This document shows positions 1-7,449 of a DNA stretch of 32,721 nucleotides, one piece after another. The stretch is from contig CAZUQP010000014.1 of NCBI GenBank assembly GCA_964622455.1, positions 1-32,721 on the forward strand, given 5' to 3'. Under the pieces are notes generated by a model. That model did no database searches. It was not told where the DNA came from and was given only the letters and a program-made list of their open reading frames with translations. The stretch is from CAZUQP01 sp964622455 (lineage in GTDB: Bacteria; Pseudomonadota; Gammaproteobacteria; DSM-16500). Both the position numbers and the translations under genes were made by a program. Within the stretch, counting starts at the first letter, position 1, and each line of letters opens with the position of its first letter.

Positions 1-117
1 CCGCGGGACGTCGGCAATTCTGGAATGTTTAGAATTCCTCGTGGGTAAATGAAAAACTGCTTTTAGACAAAAAGGGCTAAGCAAGACTGACTAAAAATCG
101 GGTTTAGATTAATAACA

Positions 118-1149
118 CTACCCCTCACTCGTCATGCCGCGCTTTAACATGATTTCACGCAATGCTTTTAAAGCGCTCATTTGAATTTGCCGGACGCGCT
201 CGCGAGTAAAACCAATAGCCTCACCGACTTCTTCAAGCGTTTGTCTCTCATGGCCTTGTAAACCAAAACGCCGGCATAATACTTCACGCTGTTTTTCATT
301 TAATTCTTTCAAACATTGTTCTAACTGTTCTGATAAATGTTCATCTGCCAACAATTCTGCGGGATCAGTTTTACGTTTATCCGCTAATGCCTCAAGCATC
401 GGCCGGCCCGGCCCGCCTTGAATATCATTACCGCCGATCATTGTATCCAACGATACGACACGCTCATTTAATTCCATCATATCTTTAACATCTTCAACCG
501 GTTTATTTAATGCTTCTGCAATATCTTTATAGGTAGGCTCACGTTCTTGGGTTTTCATTAATTGGCGCGCAGCACGCAAATAGGTATTTAATTCTCTCAC
601 AACGTGCACAGGCAAGCGTACCGTACGCGTTTGATTCATAATGGCGCGTTCAATGGTTTGCCGAATCCACCACGTGGCATACGTTGAAAAACGAAACCCG
701 CGCTCAGGATCAAATTTTTCAACTGCGCGTAATAAACCTAAATTACCTTCTTCAATGAGATCTAAAAATTCTAAACCTCGGTTGTAATAGCGACGTGAAA
801 TTTTTACAACAAGCCGCAAATTACTTTCAATCATTTTAGCGCGTGCTTTTGCATCACCTTTTTGTACGAGACGCGCATAATAAACTTCTTCTTCTGCAGT
901 TAATAAAGGTGAATAACCAATTTCGCTTAAATAAATTTGAGTAGGATCAGTGGAACTTGATTTTTCCACCGATTTTTGGAGGTGTTCTTCAGCTTCTGTC
1001 TCTGCAAGCGCTGCTTCAGCTACTTCTTCTGGATGCTCTTTTGACTCAACAAGCGGCATGTCTTTTTCTTCTTCAGAAAAATCATCGCGCTCTGTTTCTT
1101 CTTGAGAAGATTTAGCTTTTAAATCCGCCTGTTTTTTTTTCTTCGGCAT
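118..1149 (-). CDS. rpoS: RNA polymerase sigma factor RpoS (sigma-38)
   Basis: Stationary-phase and stress sigma factor; it binds core RNA polymerase and directs promoter recognition. The protein is 343 residues (about 330 in E. coli). In order it shows a disordered Lys/Glu-rich N-terminal tail of about 65 residues, sigma region 1.2 (IYLSEIGYSPLLT), region 2 with the core-binding and -10 recognition segments (RFSTYATWWIRQTIERA), region 3, and region 4 ending in the -35 helix-turn-helix (ETLEEVG-like, FTRERVRQIQ). The start at 1149 (MPKKKK) was chosen because GAGGTGAGG lies just upstream; a further in-frame start at 1197 has no such site. It is last in a long minus-strand gene run, about 80 bases after nlpD, the usual gammaproteobacterial pairing in which rpoS promoters lie in or near nlpD. 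RpoS rather than RpoD is supported by the size, the nlpD neighbour and the lack of a long region 1.1. Confidence 0.96.
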   Translation of the reverse strand: MPKKKKQADLKAKSSQEETERDDFSEEEKDMPLVESKEHPEEVAEAALAETEAEEHLQKSVEKSSSTDPTQIYLSEIGYSPLLTAEEEVYYARLVQKGDAKARAKMIESNLRLVVKISRRYYNRGLEFLDLIEEGNLGLLRAVEKFDPERGFRFSTYATWWIRQTIERAIMNQTRTVRLPVHVVRELNTYLRAARQLMKTQEREPTYKDIAEALNKPVEDVKDMMELNERVVSLDTMIGGNDIQGGPGRPMLEALADKRKTDPAELLADEHLSEQLEQCLKELNEKQREVLCRRFGLQGHERQTLEEVGEAIGFTRERVRQIQMSALKALREIMLKRGMTSEG

Positions 1150-1229
1150 TACCTCACCTCTAAAATAGCAGGGACGACAGAGCTCTATTATCCTCAAAAT
1201 AATGACTTAGCGCGAGAACAAAATAAATA

Positions 1230-1964
1230 CTAACGAAGATAATGCAATGGATTAACTGGCTGACCACTGCGGCGAATTTCAAAATGCAGCATGGTTCGCC
1301 CCGCCATCGTGCTGCCCATACTTGCAATTTTTTGGCCCGCTGTGACAAGGTCACCTTCTTTTACAAACACAGCGCTGTTATAGGCATAAGCGGTTAAATA
1401 AGTGGCATTGTGCTTAATGATGATGAGATTACCATATCCTCGTAATCCGTTACCGCTGTAGACCACTTGTCCTTTCGCAGTTGCAAAAACAGGATTACCT
1501 TTTTGCCCGCCGATATTAATCCCTTTATTGAGTGATGAATAAGCGCCCACGAGCGGGCCTTTTGCCGGCCAATACCAAGAAGTAACGGGCGTATTCAACT
1601 CATGGTAAATCTTAATAGGTGCAGATTGACTAACAGGTGCTTTCACTACTTTGGGCAGAGAACGCGATGGCGTGATCACAGGTGATGGGGTTTTAGACGT
1701 GTGTTTCACTCTTCCAGTGAGATAAATCAGTTGCCCTGCTTCGACATGATAAGGCGGTGCAATATGATTTCGATAAGCAAGATAACGATAATCAAGACCA
1801 TATCGCCATGCAATAGAATAAAGTGTTTCATGCGGCAATACACGATAAACACCGCTTTTAGGAATATGCTCAATGGCCGCAATATCCGTCACAGGTGCAT
1901 AATGTGTACCTGTGCTGCAACTCACCAAGCAACAGAAGAGCACTATTGCAATGATTTGCCTCAT
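1230..1964 (-). CDS. nlpD: NlpD-like LysM/M23 lipoprotein, amidase activator
   Basis: Outer-membrane lipoprotein of 244 residues that in relatives activates the AmiC amidase during daughter-cell separation. The start at 1964 gives a classical lipoprotein signal (MRQIIAIVLFCCLVSC) with lipobox LVSC and lipidated Cys16. A LysM domain follows (GVYRVLPHETLYSIAWRYG...), then a Pro/Ser-rich linker, then a C-terminal LytM/M23 domain. The zinc ligands of active M23 enzymes are degraded: the first motif reads NKGINI in place of HKGIDI-type, and TAYAYNS replaces the His of TAYAHLS. Only the LHFEIR His remains. This matches NlpD being a regulator and not a hydrolase. It follows surE by 7 bases and precedes rpoS. 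An alternative start at 2015 would bury the lipoprotein signal, so it was not used. Confidence 0.93.
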   Translation of the reverse strand: MRQIIAIVLFCCLVSCSTGTHYAPVTDIAAIEHIPKSGVYRVLPHETLYSIAWRYGLDYRYLAYRNHIAPPYHVEAGQLIYLTGRVKHTSKTPSPVITPSRSLPKVVKAPVSQSAPIKIYHELNTPVTSWYWPAKGPLVGAYSSLNKGINIGGQKGNPVFATAKGQVVYSGNGLRGYGNLIIIKHNATYLTAYAYNSAVFVKEGDLVTAGQKIASMGSTMAGRTMLHFEIRRSGQPVNPLHYLR

Positions 1965-1971
1965 ATCTCTT

Positions 1972-2727
1972 TTATCCCATGTGTATTGCTTTAACCCAAC
2001 CTGCCAATTGTTCAAATACTTTGTAATGTGTTAAATCAAGATGCAAAGGTGTGACTGAGACATAGCCCATATTGACCGCATAAAAATCAGTGCCGGGGCC
2101 CGCATCTTCTTCGGGCCCCGGTTGACCAATCCAATAAATTTTTCGGCCGCGCGGATCCGCTGCTTTAATGGTAGGCTCAGCCACATGACGTGTTCCCAAA
2201 CGAGTGACTTGAATACCGCGAATTTCTGCTAACGGTAAATCAGGCACATTCACATTTAGAATAGTATCTTTAGGCAATGGATCTTTATTCAGATTCAGCA
2301 CCAGCATTTTAGCGATCTCTGCTGCAGTGGCATAGTACTGACACTTAGGGCCTGCCAAAGAAACTGCGATGGAAGGCAATCCTAAAAATCGTCCTTCTGT
2401 CGCCGCTGCAACCGTACCTGAATATAAAACATCATCACTTAAGTTTGAGCCTTCATTGATGCCAGAGACGACCATATCAGGCATTTCATTTAATAATCCT
2501 GTCACCGCTAAATGCACACAATCTGTGGGTGTACCATTGACGCTAATAAAACCATTTTCAGATGTCGATGTACGTAGTGGGTTATCTAACGTAAGTGAAT
2601 TACTCGCCCCACTGCGATTGCGGTCAGGCGCAACCACCGTAATTTCTGCAATCTCTTTTAATGTTTTTGCTAAAAAACCTAACCCAGGTGCTAAAAAACC
2701 ATCATCGTTACTTAATAAAATTCTCAT
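1972..2727 (-). CDS. surE: 5'/3'-nucleotidase SurE
   Basis: Metal-dependent nucleoside monophosphate phosphatase (survival protein E), 251 residues, the normal family length. The diagnostic N-terminus MRILLSNDDG provides the metal-binding Asp8-Asp9 pair; RSGAS around residue 39 and SGINEGSN near residue 90 supply the other metal and phosphate ligands; VNGTPTDCV is also typical. The ATG follows the ftsB TAG directly (TAGATG), so translation is likely coupled. The pcm gene (isoaspartyl methyltransferase), which often sits between surE and nlpD in gammaproteobacteria, is absent here: nlpD begins 7 bases after the surE stop. Confidence 0.96.
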   Translation of the reverse strand: MRILLSNDDGFLAPGLGFLAKTLKEIAEITVVAPDRNRSGASNSLTLDNPLRTSTSENGFISVNGTPTDCVHLAVTGLLNEMPDMVVSGINEGSNLSDDVLYSGTVAAATEGRFLGLPSIAVSLAGPKCQYYATAAEIAKMLVLNLNKDPLPKDTILNVNVPDLPLAEIRGIQVTRLGTRHVAEPTIKAADPRGRKIYWIGQPGPEEDAGPGTDFYAVNMGYVSVTPLHLDLTHYKVFEQLAGWVKAIHMG

Positions 2728-3015
2728 CTATTTTACCACCTGATAAAATGTTTCACCTTTCTTGATCATACCTAAATCTTCCCGGGCACGCCCTTCAACG
2801 GCGCCTTGGCTTTGTTGCAAATGCTCAACTTGCAATAATAATGTTTGATTCCGTTTTTTTAATACATCATTTCGTGCTTGTTCAACCGCTAATTGTTTTT
2901 TAAGATGCATCATATCGATGATGCCGCCCGATCCACACCATAATCGATATTGCATAAAAACAAGCAATCCCAGTAATAAAAGTGACACGATGACGTTTGA
3001 TCGAAAAAATTCCAT
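2728..3015 (-). CDS. ftsB: Cell division protein FtsB
   Basis: Small bitopic division protein (95 residues; 103 in E. coli) that forms the FtsQLB complex at the septum. Residues about 8-25 are a transmembrane helix (VIVSLLLLGLLVFMQY), followed by LWCGSGGI and a coiled coil (residues about 30-65), then the conserved RAREDLGMIKKGETFYQ segment. The start MEFFRS at 3015 was chosen because its ATG overlaps the eno TGA by one base (TGATG) and the length fits the family. A TTG at 3039 would add eight residues without support. Eno next to FtsB is a common gammaproteobacterial order. Confidence 0.92.
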   Translation of the reverse strand: MEFFRSNVIVSLLLLGLLVFMQYRLWCGSGGIIDMMHLKKQLAVEQARNDVLKKRNQTLLLQVEHLQQSQGAVEGRAREDLGMIKKGETFYQVVK

Positions 3016-4316
3016 CAGTTTATCATCTCTAAAAAGCAATCAAATTGTTTGAAAAAAGTTCTGCCTGCATATTTTCCTTGTTCACCCAACTCTCTTTCGA
3101 TCTGCAGTAATCGATTGTACTTAGCTACCCGGTCTGAGCGGCATAACGATCCTGTTTTAATTTGACCGGTATGTGTGCCGACAGCCAAATCAGCAATGGT
3201 AGTATCCTCTGTCTCGCCAGAACGATGGGAGATGATAGTATTGTAGCGCGCCTTCTTTGCCATCAAAATAGCAGCCACTGTCTCAGTCAAAGTGCCGATC
3301 TGGTTTGGTTTAATGAGAATAGCATTAGCAACATGCTGATGAATACCCCTGCTCAATAATTCTGTGTTAGTCACAAATATATCATCACCTACCAACTGAA
3401 TTTTTTTGCCTAATGCTTCAGTCAACACTTCCCAGCCTTCCCAGTCTTCCTCTGCCATGCCGTCTTCAATGCTAATAATGGGATAACGCTCAACTAAATC
3501 AGCCAAATAATCTGTCCATTTTTTTGCGGTCAAAATTTTATTTTCCGCTGTGAGTCGATATTTTTTTTCATGATAAAGTTCATTGCTTGCTACATCCAAC
3601 CCCAAACAAATATCTTTACCCGGCTGATAACCCGCTCGTTTAATTGCTTCAAGAATGACAGTAAGCGCTGCTTCATTAGTAGGTAAATTAGGTGCAAAAC
3701 CGCCTTCATCGCCTACACTCGTGCTTAATTGACGTTCATGCAGCAATCGTTTTAAATGTTGAAATACTTCAGCACCATACCGCAATGCTTCGGCAAACGT
3801 CGGCGCTCCGACTGGCAAAATCATGAATTCTTGAATATCTAAGTTATTATCTGCATGCGCACCCCCATTGATGATATTCATCATAGGAACAGGCAGCATA
3901 CAAGGTTCATCGCCATTTAAATAACGATAGAAAGGCATGTTTTCTTCAGCTGCGGCCGCTTTTGCACAGGCGAGGGACACAGCAAGTAATGCATTCGCTC
4001 CTAACCGTTCTTTATTTTGAGTGCCATCCAACGCAATCAATGTTTCATCAATTTGCGATTGATGAGAAACATCCATGTGATGCAACGCTTTATCAATTTC
4101 ACCATTAATGGACGCAACTGCTTTTAAAACACCTTTACCTAAATAACGATTTGCATCATGATCGCGTAATTCCAATGCTTCTCTTGAACCCGTCGATGCA
4201 CCTGAAGGCACTGCTGCATACCCTGATTTTCCTGAGAGCAAAGAAACTTCTGCCTGAATAGTTGGATTACCGCGAGAATCGAGAATTTCCCAGGCGGTGA
4301 TTTTTTCAATTTGCAT
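3015..4316 (-). CDS. eno: Enolase (phosphopyruvate hydratase)
   Basis: Interconverts 2-phosphoglycerate and phosphoenolpyruvate in glycolysis and gluconeogenesis. It has 433 residues, full length for the bacterial enzyme. The N-terminus (ILDSRGNPT, then VPSGASTG, a mobile active-site loop), GGAHADNN, SVGDEGGFAPN with the catalytic Glu, SIEDGMAEEDW and LVGDDIFVTN with metal-binding acids, ILIKPNQIGT with the catalytic Lys, and SHRSGETED are all intact. An AAGGAG site lies just upstream of the ATG at 4316. The gene lies 17 bases after hda and overlaps ftsB by one base. No sign of decay. Confidence 0.98.
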   Translation of the reverse strand: MQIEKITAWEILDSRGNPTIQAEVSLLSGKSGYAAVPSGASTGSREALELRDHDANRYLGKGVLKAVASINGEIDKALHHMDVSHQSQIDETLIALDGTQNKERLGANALLAVSLACAKAAAAEENMPFYRYLNGDEPCMLPVPMMNIINGGAHADNNLDIQEFMILPVGAPTFAEALRYGAEVFQHLKRLLHERQLSTSVGDEGGFAPNLPTNEAALTVILEAIKRAGYQPGKDICLGLDVASNELYHEKKYRLTAENKILTAKKWTDYLADLVERYPIISIEDGMAEEDWEGWEVLTEALGKKIQLVGDDIFVTNTELLSRGIHQHVANAILIKPNQIGTLTETVAAILMAKKARYNTIISHRSGETEDTTIADLAVGTHTGQIKTGSLCRSDRVAKYNRLLQIERELGEQGKYAGRTFFKQFDCFLEMIN

Positions 4317-4333
4317 TGATGCAAACTCCTTGA

Positions 4334-5041
4334 TTAAATTTCTAGTACTGTTTTCACAAAAGGAATGGTCAACTTACGTTGCGCTGCTAAAGACATTTTA
4401 TCTAATGCATCCAATGCTGCAAATAATGTCGGCATATGTCTTGGACAATGTGTCAGGATAAATTTACCGACTTCTTCAGATAAGGTCATACCGCGGCGTT
4501 CTGCACGCATGATGAGTACATGTAATTTTTCATTGTCCGTTAATGATTGTAAAGGAAACACTATCCCGCATGATAGACGGGAAATCACGTCCGGCAAAGT
4601 CAAACCTAATGCTTTTGGTGCTGCATTAGCTGTTACAATCAAATGCCCGCCTTGATCATAAATTCTATTGTAAGCATGGAAAAAAGCTTCTTCCCAAAGC
4701 GGTTTACCCGCCATCGCATGAATATCATCAATACAAATCAATGATAATGATTCAAGTCCCTCAAAAATGTCGGGAGAAAAATCAATTAAACTGCTTAAGG
4801 GGATATAAACAGATCTTATTTGATGTTCATTGGCTTTATGACAACACGCTTGTAATAAATGCGTGCTCCCTTGTCCGCCTGAACCATAAAAATAAATCAC
4901 TCGCTCGCCGTGTCCCGATGCTGATTTTTTTAATTCTTCTACCAATAAATTATTTTTGCCAGAAAAATAATTGGCAAATGTCGCATCGTCTTTTAAACCA
5001 ACGCCTAAAGTTAATTGATTGATGTTCGTTTGTTTAATCAT
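4334..5041 (-). CDS. hda: DnaA-related regulatory protein Hda
   Basis: AAA+ protein of 235 residues that, bound to the DNA-loaded sliding clamp, stimulates hydrolysis of DnaA-ATP and prevents re-initiation. Near the N-terminus NQLTLGV matches the QLxLxx clamp-binding motif. The P-loop reads YFYGSGGQGSTHLL, with Ser where a canonical Walker A has Lys. Walker B is clear (LICIDDIHAMAG), followed by sensor-like VTANAAP and an arginine-containing SRLSCG segment; the DNA-binding domain IV of DnaA is absent, as expected for Hda. The ATG overlaps the upstream permease stop by four bases (ATGA). The DUF2066-permease-hda order is seen in related gammaproteobacteria. Confidence 0.9.
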   Translation of the reverse strand: MIKQTNINQLTLGVGLKDDATFANYFSGKNNLLVEELKKSASGHGERVIYFYGSGGQGSTHLLQACCHKANEHQIRSVYIPLSSLIDFSPDIFEGLESLSLICIDDIHAMAGKPLWEEAFFHAYNRIYDQGGHLIVTANAAPKALGLTLPDVISRLSCGIVFPLQSLTDNEKLHVLIMRAERRGMTLSEEVGKFILTHCPRHMPTLFAALDALDKMSLAAQRKLTIPFVKTVLEI

Positions 5042-6075
5042 TGGTATAATTGACTAGCATGATAACGTTGATTAATAAATCGCAGCATCACCATGATGAC
5101 TGACGCAACAGGTAATGCTAACAATACGCCAAAAAATCCAAATAGTGTTGCGCCCGCTAATACAGAAAAAATAACAGCGACGGGATGAAGCCCAATACGA
5201 TCCCCCACTAATTTGGGCGTAATGAACATACCATCTAATGCTTGACCTATCAAAAATAATACCCAGACAGAAATAACCGAAACAAAAGTACCATCCTGCA
5301 CAAATGCAGCAATACTCGCGGTAATAATACCAATAATAATACCTAAATAAGGCACAATACTTAATAAACCCACTAAAAGACCGATCACTAAACTAATTTG
5401 CAACCCAATCAATGAAAGCCCAATCGAATAAAAAATACCAAGCGTCAGCATCACCATGAATTGTCCGCGAAAAAACGCGCCCAAGACTTCATTGCATTCT
5501 GTCACTAATTTAACAATCGTAGGTTCATATTGTCTTGGCAGTAAGCTATGGATCCCATCCACCAACTTACGCCAATCATATAGCAAATAAAAAGCAACGA
5601 CTGGAATCAAAATTAAATTTAATAACCAGTGTAATAATGCAACACCCGAATACAACACAGCTTGCGCAATAAAGGCAGCCGCTCCGCCCGCTTTTTCTAA
5701 ATTTTGGGTGAGCTGTGTTTTCAAGAGATCGACATTAATCAATTGTTCAATACCAAAATATTCTTTTAACCACGGTATGATCGTATTTTGCAGCCAAGCA
5801 ATTCCGTTAGGAATGACTTGCGATAAAGTCACTATTTGCGCTTCAATCAAAGGCACCAATAATAATGTTAACAATAAAATAATTAACAAAACCACTAAAA
5901 ATACAATAATCACCGCGGTCAATCGCGATAAATGCAATCGCATTAATTGTTTCACCAACGGATTCACTAAATAAGCCAGTAATGTACCAACCAAAAAAGG
6001 CGTCAAAATAGGCGCTAAGAGATACAAGAGTGCGAAGAAAATCGCCGCAAGAATAACCACGAATGTTTTATTCAT
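5038..6075 (-). CDS. AI-2E/PerM-family inner-membrane transporter
   Basis: Polytopic membrane protein of 345 residues in the PF01594 family (PerM, YdiK, TqsA relatives). It opens with two close transmembrane helices (FVVILAAIFFALLYLLAPIL and TPFLVGTLLAYLVNPLV), has a third long helix rich in Leu/Ile/Val, an amphipathic central segment, and a C-terminal set of helices with the family signature PYLGIIIGI and the segment PKLVGDRIGLHPVAVI. Substrates differ across the family (autoinducer export, Na+/H+ exchange), so none is assigned. Its ATG follows the DUF2066 stop with no gap and its stop overlaps hda, so it is part of one transcription unit. Confidence 0.88.
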   Translation of the reverse strand: MNKTFVVILAAIFFALLYLLAPILTPFLVGTLLAYLVNPLVKQLMRLHLSRLTAVIIVFLVVLLIILLLTLLLVPLIEAQIVTLSQVIPNGIAWLQNTIIPWLKEYFGIEQLINVDLLKTQLTQNLEKAGGAAAFIAQAVLYSGVALLHWLLNLILIPVVAFYLLYDWRKLVDGIHSLLPRQYEPTIVKLVTECNEVLGAFFRGQFMVMLTLGIFYSIGLSLIGLQISLVIGLLVGLLSIVPYLGIIIGIITASIAAFVQDGTFVSVISVWVLFLIGQALDGMFITPKLVGDRIGLHPVAVIFSVLAGATLFGFFGVLLALPVASVIMVMLRFINQRYHASQLYQ

Positions 6076-7119
6076 TTAATGATTCCATTGATAAGTTAAT
6101 AGAGTCCCATCATTCGACACTGGCGTTAATTTTTTTTCTGGAGAAATGCCTTGCATAAAAGCATCTGCTGTACCGCGCAAACTAATATCTAAAATAACAT
6201 CACTGCCGCTCACCCGCACTAATTGAACATCTGTCACTGCAGTTAAATGCTTAAGGTAATTCATCAGATGCAGAAAATCATCTGCTTCGCTGACATCCGT
6301 TATTTTTAAACTCACCCTTGTTTGCGCAGTATCGGTCATGAGAACTGCATAACGGCTTCCTAAGGTATCCGCGAGATGATCAGCAATCGCTGTTAATGTA
6401 TCATTCATTGACGTTTCTTTGGTATTCCAGCTCCACTGATTATCTCCTATCACTAATTTCCATTCCGCCTTATAACCTTGAGCATCTTGGACAATATGCC
6501 CCACTAACATTCCATCGCTTCCATAACGTTTGGCTGCATTGGCCAAAGTAGGAATTGCCATCGTCGCAATATCATTCACTGTCATGACATTTAAGTCCGT
6601 CATATCCATTTCAGGAAAAATAACCGGCACTCCTCGACGGTCCATATTTTGTTTAAATAAAAAGGAAACTGGATTCACTGAATCACTTGTGATGATATCA
6701 GGTGACTGACCTTGGGCTTCGTTATCAAGCCAAACTAACAGTAGAGGCCTATTTTGTGCCCAAATAGGAATACCTGCACTCCGCAGTAATTGATTCACGC
6801 CTTCTGGATCAAAATTTAATTGCAAAATATAAGCTTTAGCATTGTCTTTGAAGGGTGCAGCCGAGTAGCTAAATTCCTGGATGAATGTACCCGCTGAATT
6901 AAGCTCCGCTTTAATTTTAGGATTATTAGGCACTTCATTGTTACCACTGACTTTCACTAAAACTTGCGCTAATCCTGCCGGCAGCCAATGGTTCCGCTCA
7001 GCAGATGATTGAGATACCACTGGCATTGCTGCTTGATAAAGTCTTGTGACCCGCACAGCGGCTGCCGTGTGCAGCATACAAAGTAGAAAAATACTGACGG
7101 CTAATAATTGTTTTTTCAT
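6076..7119 (-). CDS. DUF2066 family exported protein
   Basis: Protein of 347 residues of unknown function. It has a clear Sec signal peptide (MKKQLLAVSIFLLCMLHTAAA, cleavage near residue 21), then a mature domain typical of DUF2066 proteins encoded upstream of hda (LYQAAMPVVSQSSAERN near the N-terminus; LVKVSGN; RPLLLVWLDNE). The start at 7119 has AAGGTG upstream at good distance; the codon before it (TTG, 7122) is not preferred. It is the first gene of the minus-strand run that ends at rpoS. The family is presumably periplasmic or envelope-associated; no catalytic motif is visible. Confidence 0.85.
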   Translation of the reverse strand: MKKQLLAVSIFLLCMLHTAAAVRVTRLYQAAMPVVSQSSAERNHWLPAGLAQVLVKVSGNNEVPNNPKIKAELNSAGTFIQEFSYSAAPFKDNAKAYILQLNFDPEGVNQLLRSAGIPIWAQNRPLLLVWLDNEAQGQSPDIITSDSVNPVSFLFKQNMDRRGVPVIFPEMDMTDLNVMTVNDIATMAIPTLANAAKRYGSDGMLVGHIVQDAQGYKAEWKLVIGDNQWSWNTKETSMNDTLTAIADHLADTLGSRYAVLMTDTAQTRVSLKITDVSEADDFLHLMNYLKHLTAVTDVQLVRVSGSDVILDISLRGTADAFMQGISPEKKLTPVSNDGTLLTYQWNH

Positions 7120-7241
7120 CAATCACCTTAAAGTATGCTGTTCTTCATTCCATTCATGATGAAGAATAGAGCTAATTTTAGCTCAAAACATCAAGATAAC
7201 CCATATTTTTTCATTTGTTGCTTGCTTTTTTGACGAAATAA

Positions 7242-7269
7242 TGGTCATATACGCACTTAAAGCTATACT
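7242..7269 (+). promoter_or_regulatory. Candidate sigma-70 promoter for rhlE
   Basis: The -35 element is tggtca (7242-7247, 4 of 6 consensus), the spacer 16 bases, and the -10 element tatact (7264-7269, 5 of 6). Transcription would begin near 7276, giving a leader of about 174 bases before the helicase ATG. Read by eye; not verified. Confidence 0.45.
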
Positions 7270-7302
7270 TGATGTTACTCCCTTCCAAAATTCTCATCCA
7301 TT

Positions 7303-7336
7303 TTAGGCAGGGTCACTGCCTAACTTAGGTTTTTTT
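7303..7336 (+). terminator. Terminator-like hairpin and T-run in rhlE leader (possible attenuator)
   Basis: A perfect 8-bp stem ttaggcag/ctgcctaa (7303-7310 and 7316-7323, loop ggtca) is followed by cttagg and then seven T residues (7330-7336). An alternative small hairpin ccta/tagg (7319-7322 and 7326-7329) sits directly against the T-run and shares bases with the first stem, so the two structures are mutually exclusive. No coding sequence lies upstream on this strand that would need a terminator, so attenuation of the helicase transcript is the natural reading. Confidence 0.4.
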
Positions 7337-7449
7337 AAGTATATTTTGAATACGTTCGCAAGCAAGAGGCCCCACTATTTCCTTGTCAGAAATATAGATG
7401 AAGCCCTCTCTGGCTCGCATTTATATTATTTTAACGAGGAAAACACGCT

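Larger units (their letters stand above)
7120..7449. promoter_or_regulatory. Divergent regulatory region between DUF2066 gene and rhlE
   Basis: A gene-free stretch of 330 bases. The half nearest DUF2066 holds two inverted repeats: ttcttcat/atgaagaa (7141-7148 and 7159-7166, loop 10) and the near-perfect palindrome gagctaa-tt-ttagctc (7169-7184). These could be operator sites or mRNA hairpins for the minus-strand operon. The half nearest rhlE holds a candidate promoter and a leader hairpin with a T-run, listed separately. No protein-coding frame of any quality is seen. Confidence 0.6.

Noticed and set aside
1..117. Plus-strand open frames entering from the left edge (stops at 46-48 and 50-52), possible 3' end of a neighbouring gene convergent with rpoS.
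   Set aside because: At most 17 codons are visible and no family is recognisable; it cannot be distinguished from chance. No clear terminator is seen either.
2369..2743. Long plus-strand open frame opposite surE.
   Set aside because: It is antisense to a strongly conserved gene and has no family resemblance; such frames are mirror effects of codon use.
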